Below are positions 51,583-60,854 of a DNA stretch of 64,000 bases, one piece after another; positions within the stretch are counted from its first letter, which is position 1, and the number at the start of each line of letters is the position of its first letter. Both the position numbers and the translations under genes were made by a program. Source of the stretch: Draconibacterium orientale (lineage in GTDB: Bacteria > Bacteroidota > Bacteroidia > Bacteroidales > Prolixibacteraceae); the NCBI RefSeq assembly GCF_000626635.1, contig NZ_CP007451.1, positions 2,799,501 to 2,863,500 on the forward strand, read 5' to 3'. The notes under the pieces are model-generated. The model saw only the letters and a list, made by a program, of their open reading frames with translations, was not told the DNA's origin and searched no databases.

Positions 51583-52332
51583 ATGACTGAAAAATTGCGC
51601 ACCATTATAGTTGAAGATGAAGAGCTGGCCCGTAACCTGATGAAATCGTTTTTGGCCGATAACGAGGCAGTTGAACTGATTGCCGAGTGTGAAAACGGCT
51701 TCGAAGGCGTAAAACAAATTAACGAACTGAAGCCCGACCTGGTTTTTCTTGATATTCAAATGCCAAAGATCACCGGTTTTGAGCTGTTGGAACTGCTCGA
51801 GCATAAACCACAAATTATATTTGCAACGGCCTACGATCAGTATGCGTTAAAGGCTTTCGATTTTAACGCGGCCGATTACCTGCTAAAACCTTACTCGAAA
51901 GACCGTTTGGATGAGGCCATTCAGAAAGTTCTGGAGCGCATTCAAACCGACGGAAAAGAGTCGGACGTAGCCGAAAAAGTTAGCGATTTCCCGAAAGACG
52001 AATACCTCGATCGTATTGTGGTGAAAGACCGTCATAAAATTCATATCGCTCCGGTTGACGCCGTGCGTTACATTGAATCGATGGACGATTATGTAATGAT
52101 TTACACGACCGAAGGCCGCTGGATGAAACAAAAAACTATGAAGTATTTCGAGAACGCTTTAAATCCGAAAAACTTTGTGCGTATTCACCGCAGTTACATT
52201 GTAAAGGTGGATGAGATTGCCGAAATTCAGCAATACGAAAAGGAATCGTATATTGTTATTCTGCACGACAAAACAAAATTGAAAGTCAGCAAAACCGGTT
52301 ATAAAAACCTGAAAGGCGTACTTAATTTTTAA
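51583..52332 (+). CDS. LytR-type response regulator with LytTR DNA-binding domain
   Basis: Receiver domain at residues 1-120 (TIIVEDEELARNLMKSFLA; phospho-Asp in PDLVFLDIQMPKITG near 56; ATAYDQYALKAFDFNAADY near 83). A LytTR domain follows at 145-249: DRIVVKDRHKIHIAPVDAVR, YIESMDDYVMIYTTEG, FVRIHRSYIVKVDEI and KLKVSKTGYKNLKG. LytTR proteins bind paired imperfect repeats upstream of target genes, often for envelope or cell-surface functions. Last gene of the four-gene unit. Target genes are not identifiable from here. Confidence 0.92.
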   Translation: MTEKLRTIIVEDEELARNLMKSFLADNEAVELIAECENGFEGVKQINELKPDLVFLDIQMPKITGFELLELLEHKPQIIFATAYDQYALKAFDFNAADYLLKPYSKDRLDEAIQKVLERIQTDGKESDVAEKVSDFPKDEYLDRIVVKDRHKIHIAPVDAVRYIESMDDYVMIYTTEGRWMKQKTMKYFENALNPKNFVRIHRSYIVKVDEIAEIQQYEKESYIVILHDKTKLKVSKTGYKNLKGVLNF

Positions 52333-52591
52333 GCAAAACTTTCGCTCGCAAGCATTTTATCCTCCGGATTTCATCCTTTAAAGGAAATAGTTAAGTTATG
52401 GCTTCTCCGAAATAACTATCGTGCGAGGTTTGTGACTTATTTCTTTTTCACAAAGTTTATATTTATTATTTTCAGCTCAGGAAAACTAAACCTAAGGGCA
52501 ATGCGAAAATAAAGCCGATTAAATGGGCATTTCGCGTAATGTTCGCCCACTGTTTCATACTGATGACATCGAAAATTCAAATAACTATTTT

Positions 52592-55500
52592 ATGAAAAAA
52601 CTCGCACTGGTTTTAACTGCTGTATTTTTAATTTCAACAGTAGCCTTCTCGAAAAATAAGGAAGAGGAGAAAAAAGAAGAAGAAAAGCCATTTGTTAATT
52701 CGGAGCTGGTTAGTGGCCTGAAATGGCGAAGTATTGGTCCGGCATGGGCAAGCGGCCGCATTGCTGATTTTGCCGTAAACCCGAACAATCATAAAGAATA
52801 CTACGTAGCTGTGGCTTCGGGTAACGTTTGGAAAACCACGAATAACGGTACTACATGGAATCCGATCTTCGATAACTACGGGGCATATTCAATAGCTGTG
52901 GTGGAGCTCGATCCGAACAACTCAAATGTGGTTTGGGTAGGTACCGGAGAGAACAACCACCAGCGTGCGCTGGGTTATGGCGATGGCGTTTATAAATCGC
53001 TCGACGGTGGTAAATCTTTCAAAAACATGGGACTGAAAGAGAGCCGCCAGATTGGTGGAATCGTTATCGATCCGCGCAACTCTGATGTTGTTTTTGTGGC
53101 TGCTGAAGGATCGGCATGGGGGCCGGGCGAGGAGCGTGGCCTGTACAAAAGTACCGACGGCGGCGAAACATGGAACAAAGTGCTGGAGATTAGCGAAAAT
53201 ACCGGTGTTAATAATGTGGTGATCGATCCTTCCAATCCTGATATTATGTACGCCACATCGGAGCAGCGCCGCCGCACATCCTTCACGAAAATTGGTGGCG
53301 GTCCTGAATCGGCCGTATATAAAAGTACCGATGGGGGCGAAAACTGGCGCAAGATCATGAAAGGATTGCCTTCGGTTGATATTGGCGGAATGGGAATTGA
53401 TGTATCGCCGGTTGATCCGAATTACGTCTATCTGATTGTGGAAGCTGCTGAAGATAAAGGTGGTTTTTTCCGCTCCACGGATAAAGGCGAAAGCTGGGAG
53501 AAAATGAGCGATCATCATTCAAGTGGCCAGTATTACAACGAAATTGTTTGCGATCCGGTTAACCGCGATAAGGTATATTCAACCGAAACTTATTCGTTTT
53601 ATACCACTGACGGCGGGAAAACATGGAACAGATTCTCCAATTCAGGACGCCACGTTGATGACCATGCCATTTGGATCGACCCAACAGATACCGGGCATTT
53701 TATCATTGGTGGCGACGGTGGTATTTACGAAACCTGGGATAACGGAACAACTTTCGATTTTAAAGAAAACCTGCCAATTACGCAGTTTTACCGCGTTTAC
53801 CTTGATGATGCCGAGCCGTTTTACAATGTGTACGGCGGAACCCAGGATAACAACTCAATGGGCGGTCCTTCGCAGAATACCAGTAGCGATGGTGTGATCA
53901 ACGACGAGTGGTTCCCAACATTGGGTGGCGATGGTTTTTGGGGAGCAGTGGAGCCCGGAAATCCAAACATCGTGTATTCGGAATACCAATACGGAAATGT
54001 GTATCGTTACGATAAAAAAAGCGGTGAAAGCCTAAGCATAAAACCCATTGAACGTAAAGGAGAACTAACCTATAAATGGAACTGGAATGCGCCATTGATG
54101 ATCAGTCCGCATAATAAAACACGTTTGTATATGGCGGCCAACAAGGTTTTTCGTAGCGACGACCATGGTAACACCTGGGAGGTGATCAGCGATGATTTGA
54201 CTGCACAAATCGACCGTACATCAATTCCGGTAATGGGGAAATACTGGCCCGCAGAGGCGGTGGTTCGCGATGTGTCAACTTCGCAGTGGGGAACTATTGT
54301 GGCACTCGAAGAATCGAAATTGCAGGAAGGCCTGTTGTATGCCGGAACCGATGATGGTATTATTTCGGTTACAGAGGATGGGGAAAGCTGGACACAGGTA
54401 AAAAGTTTTCAGGGAGTGCCGGAGCTGACTATTGTTAGCGACATTTGTGCCGACCGTTTTGATGCGAATGTGGTTTATGCCACTTTCGATAACCTGAAAC
54501 GCGACGACTTTAAACCGTACGTATATAAAAGTACCGACAAAGGAAAAACATGGACTTCCATCTCGGGCAACCTTCCCGAAAACGGCTCGGTTCATACCAT
54601 TGTACAGGATTTTGTTCGTCCTGAGCTGTTGTTCGTGGGAACAGAATTTGGGATCTTTTTTACCGTTGACGGTGGGGCAAATTGGGTGCAGTTAAAATCG
54701 GGCATGCCAACCATTGCCGTATTTGATATTGCTATTCAGGAGCGCGAAAGCGATTTGGTGGCAGCATCATTTGGCCGCGGTTTTTACATCCTTGATGATT
54801 ACAGCCCATTGCGCGAAATTTCTGCCGATCTTGAAAATACCGAAGCTGCGATTTTCCCGATAAAAGATGCGCTGATGTTTGTTCAAACCAGCGGCAAAAG
54901 CAACCAGGGAAGTACTTATTTTACAGCCAAAAATCCGGAGTACGGAGCAACTTTTACCTATTACCTGAACGAGGTGCCCAAAACACAAAAGCAATTGCGT
55001 AAAGAGGAAGAGAAAGAGTTGTTTAAAGAAGGAAAGCCAATTCCACAACCAAACTGGCGCGAGTTGCAACTGGAAGCTCAGCAGGAAAAAACGCACCTGA
55101 TATTTACGATTTACGATAACGATGGAAATGTAATCGATCAGTTTACAAAAGCGCCTTCAAAAGGTGTGAACCGTGTGAGCTGGAATATGACTTATGCGGC
55201 AACGGCAAACGCCCGTATTCGCGATAAATACGATCCGATAACTGGTGCCGGACGTGGCATTATGGTAATGCCGGGGACCTACAAAGTGGGCATGAAATTG
55301 TGGCACCAGGGAGTGCTGACCGAACTGGTTGAGCCGGTTACGTTTACCTGCAAGCGTTTGAACAATACTGAACTTCCGGCTGACGACTACAACGAAAATA
55401 TTGAGTTTGCCGAGAAAGTGAATAAACTGGCCCTGGCCGTGGTTGGAACCAACCGTATGATTAGCGAAACAACAGCCAAGGTGGAGAAAATAAAACAAGC

Positions 55501-55864
55501 CATTTATGCTACGCCGGGAGCCGGTCAGGAGTTAATGGATAAAGCCCGCGCAATTGGTGTGGCTTTGGAAGAGCTGAACTTCAGAATGGATGGTGTGCCG
55601 GCCAGAGCAAGCTGGGAAGAAATTCCTCCGGCCCAGGTGCCGTTAAACAACCGGTTGAGTAATATTACCTACACCCACATGGGATCGACAACGGGAATTA
55701 CCACCACCGAAAAGCAGGCTTACGAAATTCTGAAAGACGAATTCCCGCAGGTGTTGGAAGCCTTGAAAAATATTGTGGAGAAAGAAGTTCCTGCCCTGGA
55801 AGCTGAACTTAATAAGATGAATGCTCCATGGACTCCGGGACGTTTGCCGGAGTGGAAAGAGTAA
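52592..55864 (+). CDS. Exported Asp-box beta-propeller protein (VPS10/sortilin-like)
   Basis: A signal peptide (KKLALVLTAVFLISTVAFS) is followed by a large region of Asp-box repeats of the S-x-D-x-G-x-T/S-W form. By eye: YKSLDGGKSF, YKSTDGGETW, YKSTDGGENW, FRSTDKGESW, YTTDGGKTW, FRSDDHGNTW, ISVTEDGESW, YKSTDKGKTW, FFTVDGGANW. Such proteins form seven- or ten-bladed propellers. The C-terminal 270 residues differ and may be a lid. Commonly annotated as glycosyl hydrolase in Bacteroidota, but no catalytic residues of sialidases are evident. The open frame begins at 52523; the ATG at 52592 fits the signal peptide. Role unknown; cell envelope or secreted. Confidence 0.78.
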   Translation: MKKLALVLTAVFLISTVAFSKNKEEEKKEEEKPFVNSELVSGLKWRSIGPAWASGRIADFAVNPNNHKEYYVAVASGNVWKTTNNGTTWNPIFDNYGAYSIAVVELDPNNSNVVWVGTGENNHQRALGYGDGVYKSLDGGKSFKNMGLKESRQIGGIVIDPRNSDVVFVAAEGSAWGPGEERGLYKSTDGGETWNKVLEISENTGVNNVVIDPSNPDIMYATSEQRRRTSFTKIGGGPESAVYKSTDGGENWRKIMKGLPSVDIGGMGIDVSPVDPNYVYLIVEAAEDKGGFFRSTDKGESWEKMSDHHSSGQYYNEIVCDPVNRDKVYSTETYSFYTTDGGKTWNRFSNSGRHVDDHAIWIDPTDTGHFIIGGDGGIYETWDNGTTFDFKENLPITQFYRVYLDDAEPFYNVYGGTQDNNSMGGPSQNTSSDGVINDEWFPTLGGDGFWGAVEPGNPNIVYSEYQYGNVYRYDKKSGESLSIKPIERKGELTYKWNWNAPLMISPHNKTRLYMAANKVFRSDDHGNTWEVISDDLTAQIDRTSIPVMGKYWPAEAVVRDVSTSQWGTIVALEESKLQEGLLYAGTDDGIISVTEDGESWTQVKSFQGVPELTIVSDICADRFDANVVYATFDNLKRDDFKPYVYKSTDKGKTWTSISGNLPENGSVHTIVQDFVRPELLFVGTEFGIFFTVDGGANWVQLKSGMPTIAVFDIAIQERESDLVAASFGRGFYILDDYSPLREISADLENTEAAIFPIKDALMFVQTSGKSNQGSTYFTAKNPEYGATFTYYLNEVPKTQKQLRKEEEKELFKEGKPIPQPNWRELQLEAQQEKTHLIFTIYDNDGNVIDQFTKAPSKGVNRVSWNMTYAATANARIRDKYDPITGAGRGIMVMPGTYKVGMKLWHQGVLTELVEPVTFTCKRLNNTELPADDYNENIEFAEKVNKLALAVVGTNRMISETTAKVEKIKQAIYATPGAGQELMDKARAIGVALEELNFRMDGVPARASWEEIPPAQVPLNNRLSNITYTHMGSTTGITTTEKQAYEILKDEFPQVLEALKNIVEKEVPALEAELNKMNAPWTPGRLPEWKE

Positions 55865-55953
55865 TCATACTACAAGCTGCAAGTCGCTAGCTTCGAGCTT
55901 GTTCTCCTTTTCAAAAGGGGTGTCCCGATCGCATCGGGGCGGGGGATTTAAAT

Positions 55954-56007
55954 AAAAGATGCCATCCTACTGTTTTATACAGTTTCGGATGGCATCTTTT
56001 GTTTTTT
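55954..56007. terminator. Bidirectional terminator
   Basis: The 14-base arms AAAAGATGCCATCC (55954-55967) and GGATGGCATCTTTT (55987-56000) are perfect, with an inner ACTGT/ACAGT stem and T's after. It separates the propeller gene from the convergent GH43-like gene. Confidence 0.85.
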
Positions 56008-56056
56008 CAAAATTCGAAAGGAAGCAGGTCGATTTGCGAACCTGCTGAATACCTGT

Positions 56057-57160
56057 TTATTTTGTATTTACATTCACACCCCAATAGTCTGTAATCGCCT
56101 TTAATTCGTCGCTGGTAAGGTAGCTAACCGCACCGTGTTTCGGTCGTTCAAAACCTATGGTTTTCATTACACCTTCATTAAAATGGCCAATGTTGGTGTA
56201 GGAAACAAAATCTTTGGTTTCGCTAAACCCCATGTTATTGGGGCGCCCACCATACACATCATACATCAGCACATAAGTATCAGTACCTAAACGTCTGAAA
56301 ACGTTTGGAGCTTCGGTGGGTTTACTTTCTGGGTCGATGCGCCGTGTTTCGGTCACATAGTCTTTATTTATTTTATCCGAAACAGCGTGCAAAATCTTAG
56401 CTCCCGAAACATAATGCATGTGGTAGGTAGCGCCAAGTTTAGTAATATCGCCATCTATTCCGCCCAATTCGGTAATCATTTTCGGAGTGGTTTCAAGCCT
56501 GGTAAATTCTTCGTTGGCATACGAATAGTACATGTTTGCATTGGCATTGTTATACCGAATGGTAAAGTACACCATCATTTTTTTTGCTGTCGGATCGTAA
56601 ATGGTTTGCGGAGCCCATGAACAGTCGATATCACCCAGTTCGGGGAAAGCCTTATCAACCCGAAAATCGGAATGAGTCCAATGAATCAGGTCGTAGGATT
56701 TCATCAGCACAATGGCGCGGTTATTTCCCCAGCCGTATTTTTCTTCGGGGCGTTGCCAGGGTGTGTCGCGGTGGCCTGCACGCTGCCCGAAAATATGCAG
56801 GTCGGTCATGGCCAGGTAAAAGGCGCCATCAGGGGCACGGGTAATGTGCGGGTCGCGAACGCCTTTTTGTTCGGCCAGTTTGGTGCCATCAAAAATGGGC
56901 TCGCCATTGTTAAGGTCGGTAAATGTATATCCATCGCTGCTAACAGCCATGTAAGCGCTTTGTGTTTGGTCTTTAAAATATACCAACAAATAACCAGCAA
57001 GGTCTTTCGTATTAAAATTTTGAACCGAAGCCGGTTTTTGCAGTTTGTTTACAATTTTAATTCCTCTGGTTTTGTTTCCTGGCATGTCGGGTGTTTGTGC
57101 CTGCACGGCAGCAGTTGTAATAAACGCTAATAGTAATAGAGCGGTAATAAGTTTTTTCAT
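56057..57160 (-). CDS. Exported GH43-like glycoside hydrolase
   Basis: A signal peptide (KKLITALLLLAFITTAAVQA) precedes a single five-bladed beta-propeller domain of the GH43 type. Relevant stretches: GVRDPHITRAPDGAFYLAMT near 99-118 with the Asp of the catalytic base and the pKa-modulating region, CSWAPQTIYDPTAKKMMVYF near 179, and GGIDGDITKLGATYHMHYVS near 230. This resembles small arabinan or galactan-degrading GH43 proteins in Bacteroidota (subfamily not determinable here). It has no carbohydrate-binding domain and no SusC/SusD neighbours, so it is not in a polysaccharide utilisation locus. Confidence 0.78.
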   Translation of the reverse strand: MKKLITALLLLAFITTAAVQAQTPDMPGNKTRGIKIVNKLQKPASVQNFNTKDLAGYLLVYFKDQTQSAYMAVSSDGYTFTDLNNGEPIFDGTKLAEQKGVRDPHITRAPDGAFYLAMTDLHIFGQRAGHRDTPWQRPEEKYGWGNNRAIVLMKSYDLIHWTHSDFRVDKAFPELGDIDCSWAPQTIYDPTAKKMMVYFTIRYNNANANMYYSYANEEFTRLETTPKMITELGGIDGDITKLGATYHMHYVSGAKILHAVSDKINKDYVTETRRIDPESKPTEAPNVFRRLGTDTYVLMYDVYGGRPNNMGFSETKDFVSYTNIGHFNEGVMKTIGFERPKHGAVSYLTSDELKAITDYWGVNVNTK

Positions 57161-57497
57161 CCGTTTGAAATTTTCAAGTTTCCAATAAATTGCTTTAAAA
57201 TTTAAAAAGTGATTTTTATTCCGGGTTATTTTTCGGCTTACTAATATACTATTTATCTGTTTGGATTTAACAGAAATAATTCCGGATGAAACAGCATGGC
57301 ACTTTGTAATTTTTTATCACTGTTATCCGTTTCTTACTTCCTGAACGGTATGAAGCAAACAAATTACCCTGATTATTCAGTCGTTTCTCAATCATTAATT
57401 TCAATCCAATCAGGAAGGATCGGATTCATTTTGTTAAGGCGGATAATCTTTTCGTGCTTATCAAAAGCTCAGGTTGTGGTATTTTGGAAGTAACGCA
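57161..57497. other. Intergenic gap, 337 bp
   Basis: Lies upstream of the GH43-like gene and after the helicase gene. AT-rich, with no clear promoter, hairpin or credible open frame found. Confidence 0.4.
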
Positions 57498-58808
57498 TTA
57501 AATAAGCGAAATACGTACTTTTTTGTTCTTCAGTTTGGTATTACTAACGGCCTGAATTACCTCCTCAACTTTATCGGCTTGAACGGCCACAAAAGCGCAG
57601 TCGTGTTTTAATTCGATAACGCCCAATTCGTCTTTGTTCAGTTTCCCTTGTTTAAAGAATAATCCGGCAATGTCGCCTTTCGAGATCTTATCCTTTCGTC
57701 CGCCCGAAATAAAAAGTGTATTCCATGCTGTGGGGGCGGGGAGTGGGGCTTCTGTCAGCTCCTCTATTTTGTTGGGTTGAATAAATTCAGGATAATCTTC
57801 GCCTTCCCATTTCAGAATATAGGCCGTTCCTTCGCTGTGCATACGTGCGGTTCGGCCGTTGCGGTGTGTAAATTCCTGAAAACGCAGGGGAAGGTGGTAG
57901 TGCAGAATAAATTTTAACTCGGGAATATCCAGCCCGCGTGCTGCCAGGTCGGTGGCAACAATCAGGCGGTGGGTGCCATTTCTGAATTTAATCAGTACCC
58001 GCTCGCGGTCGGTTTGTTCCATGCCGCCATAAAAAGTACCGTGGCTAATCCCTTTTTCGGTAAGATAAGTGCTCACCCGATCGATCGATTCTTTAAAATT
58101 GCAAAAGATAATGCCGGGTTGGTTTCCCAAATGGCACAAGGCCTTTACCAGTGTTTCCAGTTTATCTTTTTCGGGCGAAACAATTGTTTTTATCTCCAGT
58201 TCCGGAATCTCATCTTTCAGGTAATTAACACTTAGCGGATTTTTAAACGCCAGAAACTCGGGAATACGAACACGGTGCGTGGCCGATGTAAGAATCTTTT
58301 TCTCCACTTCGGGAAGAAAAGAAAGAATGTCTTTCATATCCTTCTCAAAACCCACTTCCAGCGATTTATCAAACTCATCAAGCACCAGTGTTTTTATTTT
58401 GTGCGTATAAAACGTTTCGCGTCGCAGGTGGTCGGCAATCCGTCCCGGCGTACCGATTAATAGGGCTGGCGGACGGTTTAAATCAATACGGTCTTTACTA
58501 AAATTGCGTCCGCCGTAAAAAGCATTGCATTTGTAACCGGTACCCATATCGCGGGTAACCTGCTCGATTTGCAGGGCCAGTTCGCGCGATGGAACCAAAA
58601 TAAGCACCTGAACAAAAGGACAATCCGGATCGAGTTCGGCAATAATCGGCAACATAAAAGCCAGGGTTTTTCCGGTTCCGGTGGGCGACAGTAATATCGT
58701 GTTATCGGCTTGATGTATGGCACGTTTGGCCTCTTCCTGCATGGGGTTAAGCTGTGTTATATTTAGCTTGCTGAGAATATTCTTCTGGTTTTTCTTTTTT
58801 CCTGACAT
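57498..58808 (-). CDS. DEAD-box RNA helicase with DbpA-type C-terminus
   Basis: ATP-dependent RNA helicase, 436 aa. Motif I is LLSPTGTGKTLAF near 38-50, Ia PSRELALQIEQV, Ib GTPGRIADHL; motif II reads DEFD in VLDEFDKSLEVGF rather than DEAD; motif III is SAT (LTSATHRVR). Motif V is ATDLAARGLDIPE and VI HRNGRTARM. The C-terminal 70 residues (about 365-436, GDIAGLFFKQGKLNKDELGV and VRISLI) match the DbpA RNA-binding domain, which recognises hairpin 92 of 23S rRNA. So it is probably a ribosome assembly helicase. I do not give a gene symbol because the DEFD variant and the missing flanks make exact orthology uncertain. Confidence 0.85.
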   Translation of the reverse strand: MSGKKKNQKNILSKLNITQLNPMQEEAKRAIHQADNTILLSPTGTGKTLAFMLPIIAELDPDCPFVQVLILVPSRELALQIEQVTRDMGTGYKCNAFYGGRNFSKDRIDLNRPPALLIGTPGRIADHLRRETFYTHKIKTLVLDEFDKSLEVGFEKDMKDILSFLPEVEKKILTSATHRVRIPEFLAFKNPLSVNYLKDEIPELEIKTIVSPEKDKLETLVKALCHLGNQPGIIFCNFKESIDRVSTYLTEKGISHGTFYGGMEQTDRERVLIKFRNGTHRLIVATDLAARGLDIPELKFILHYHLPLRFQEFTHRNGRTARMHSEGTAYILKWEGEDYPEFIQPNKIEELTEAPLPAPTAWNTLFISGGRKDKISKGDIAGLFFKQGKLNKDELGVIELKHDCAFVAVQADKVEEVIQAVSNTKLKNKKVRISLI

Positions 58809-58894
58809 GGCGCAAAGGTAAACTTAATCTGATAATTCTCTCCGGCTTAGCCATGAGCTTCCGCTTTTTCTCTGAATCCTCTGTCCTGATGCTT

Positions 58895-59199
58895 CGTCCC
58901 CCTTGGCGAAGTGGGAATCAAAGGGGGATTGTTTATGTAAAGGAATTACCAAAACCTCTGTCCCGATTAATACTTCGGGAGGATTAAGGGGGATTGGTTT
59001 TTAGCGTATTAATCCTCCGACCGACTGCGTCGCCCACCTCCTTTTCAAAAAGGAGGACGAACTTCGAAGCGCCGTCCCCCTTGGCGAAGGGGGAACTAAA
59101 GGGGGATTGGTTATGTCAAAAACTACCAAATCCTCCCTGCCGATTGCAACCTCGGGAGCGATTGAGGGGGATTGGTCTTAAACTTTCTAATCCTCCGTC
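58895..59199. repeat. Two ~127-bp C/G-rich repeat units, 178-bp period
   Basis: Units starting at 58895 and 59073 both open with CGTCCCCCTTGGCGAAG, hold an AGGGGGATTG core, and end with a TCCTCCG tail (about 59020 and 59198). They differ by scattered changes. Related C-run fragments lie beside the first MITE copy (1641-1660 and 2043-2060). The 890-bp gap between the helicase gene and aat holds only these units and the second MITE. Confidence 0.65.
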
Positions 59200-59255
59200 C
59201 TTCATCAATAATCCTTTCATTCCGTTTGCTTCAGTCGTTCCTCCCTGGCATCGGG

Positions 59256-59639
59256 CTACGGTGTAAACACAACTTAAATATTCCCATTTTCAAATGATTC
59301 TGTAACGATTTTTCGTTCGGAACAAGCTGACCAATTCTAATCAAATTTAGACGCCGAACGATTTTTTATCGATCTTTTACCCGGCGCTTTGTGTCTTCGT
59401 AAACTCAGCCACTCGCACCGGGCTATTGCCTGTCGCCCGCTTCGGGGCTTTAAGCACCAAGGGTGCGTAATCAATAGCCCGGGGGAAGCCCCCGCAGGGA
59501 GCGCAGCCCCGGGGATAGAAGAGAAAAATGACAAAGGCGCAACTGCTTCCGGTTTTTGAAATACAACCCTACCTTGCGCCGCATATTAGAAAGTCGATTG
59601 TAAAGCAGGCCCCCTAAAATAGTTGTGTGTACACCGTAG
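59256..59639 (-). mobile_element. 384-bp MITE-like element, copy 2 (inverted)
   Basis: The same element as at 1659-2042, in opposite orientation and of equal length (about 95% identity by eye). Terminal repeats: ACGGTGTAAACACAA at 59258-59272, one mismatch to the consensus, and TTGTGTGTACACCGT at 59623-59637. The flanks CTGGCATCGGG and ATGCCATCGAG match at eight of eleven positions, consistent with an old target-site duplication. No transposase inside. Confidence 0.7.
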
Positions 59640-59699
59640 ATGCCATCGAGAGGGAAACAAAGGAATAATCGAAATTAACCATTACCAGGAAACCTCGCA

Positions 59700-60368
59700 T
59701 CAGTGTTTGATGAGGTCCGTCCATTTCCCCTGTAAAGTTTCTTGTTGCAACGCTTTCTCCAGCATTTCCAAAAAGTCTTTTCGCGGAATGGATTTAGCGC
59801 CCAAACTTGCCAGGTGGTCGGTGGGTTGCTGGGCATCGATAAAGGCAAAGTTGTTTTTCATGGCAAATTGTACCAGGTGATAAAAGGCAAATTTACTGAC
59901 ATCGGTTTTCGTAAAAAACATCGACTCGCCAAAAAAACAATTCCCCAGCGAAAGACCGTAGAGTCCACCTACCAGTTCTCCTTCAAACCAGGTTTCAAAA
60001 GAGTGGGCATAGCCCAGTTTATGCAGTTGTACATAGCCGTCGATAATGTCGTTGGTAATCCACGTTTCATCTTCGTGGCGGCGTTTGGTTTTACTGCACG
60101 CTGTAATTACTTCGTGAAAAGCCGTGTCGATCTGCAATTCAAAAATTCTTTTGTTGATGACCTGCCGTAAACTTTTCTTGAGTTTAAAATCCTGTGGCAA
60201 GAGTACCATCCGCGGGTTGGGCGACCACCACAAAATAGGTTCGCCCTCGCAAAACCACGGGAAAACACCCTGGCAGTAAGCCGACAGTAAAAACTCGGGC
60301 GAAAGCTCGCCACCTTGTGCCAGCAATCCATCGTCGTCGGCCTGGTTTGGATCGGGAAATTGTATCAT
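59700..60368 (-). CDS. aat: Leucyl/phenylalanyl-tRNA--protein transferase
   Basis: Moves Leu or Phe from tRNA to N-terminal Arg or Lys of proteins, marking them for ClpS-ClpAP degradation. Signature stretches: FPDPNQADDDGLLAQGGELS, then LLSAYCQGVFPWFCEGEPIL, WWSPNPRMVLLP near 47-58, and TWITNDIIDGYVQLHKLGYA followed by HSFETWFEGELVGGLYGLSL. C-terminal DAQQPTDHLASLGAKSIPR. 222 aa, usual. No clp gene is nearby. A single gene, next to repeat-rich DNA on both sides. Confidence 0.93.
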   Translation of the reverse strand: MIQFPDPNQADDDGLLAQGGELSPEFLLSAYCQGVFPWFCEGEPILWWSPNPRMVLLPQDFKLKKSLRQVINKRIFELQIDTAFHEVITACSKTKRRHEDETWITNDIIDGYVQLHKLGYAHSFETWFEGELVGGLYGLSLGNCFFGESMFFTKTDVSKFAFYHLVQFAMKNNFAFIDAQQPTDHLASLGAKSIPRKDFLEMLEKALQQETLQGKWTDLIKH

Positions 60369-60447
60369 GTTTGCAAAGATAAGAAGTCGCGGATTCCTGA
60401 AAAATCAAAACACGAGGACACGAAGCCACAAAGAAGAGAGAAAAGAA

Positions 60448-60800
60448 ATGCTTAAATGCGTGAATGCTAAAATGCTTTAATGAATAAGCACTTTGAGTCT
60501 TGGTGTCTTTGTGTTTAATTCAATAGTATTGTTTCTAAGAAAAAAAAACTCAGCGCCTTAGCGTCTCAGCGGTAAAAAAAACTTCGTGTCTTAGCGTCTT
60601 CGTATTAAAAAATTATACTACAGAAAGGACGCAGAATGCTTAAATGCGTGAATGCTAAAATGCTTTAATGAATAAGCACTTTGAGTCTTGGTGTCTTTGT
60701 GTTCAAATCAATAGTATTGTTTCTAAGAAAAAAAACTCAGCGCCTTAGCGTCTCTGCGGTGAAAAAACTTCGTGTCTTCGAGTCTTTGTGTTTAATCAAT
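60448..60800. repeat. Tandem duplication of a 188-bp intergenic unit
   Basis: ATGCTTAAATGCGTGAATGC starts both at 60448 and at 60636. The first ~70 bases are almost identical, and later parts share GCGCCTTAGCGTCTC and CTTCGTGTCTT with small differences. Smaller degenerate motifs (GTGTCTT, TTAGCGTCT) recur inside each unit and in 60405-60440. No open frame is credible across the 485-bp gap. Confidence 0.75.
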
Positions 60801-60830
60801 TTCATTCAAAATAATTTTAATACTTTTGGG

Positions 60831-60838
60831 TTTTACCA
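60831..60838 (+). promoter_or_regulatory. Promoter -7 element of the DUF4831 gene
   Basis: TACTTTTG, exact TAnnTTTG match, 17 bases before the ATG at 60855. Confidence 0.55.
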
Positions 60839-60854
60839 AAAAACAATTTAAACA

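Noticed and set aside
57296-57493. 65-codon open frame upstream of the GH43-like gene
   Set aside because: Composition is random-looking, there is no family match and no start signal.
60448-60800. Possible CRISPR array from repeated units
   Set aside because: Only two units of 188 bp, no short repeat-spacer pattern, no cas genes. The 62097/62300 hairpins likewise are two copies only.
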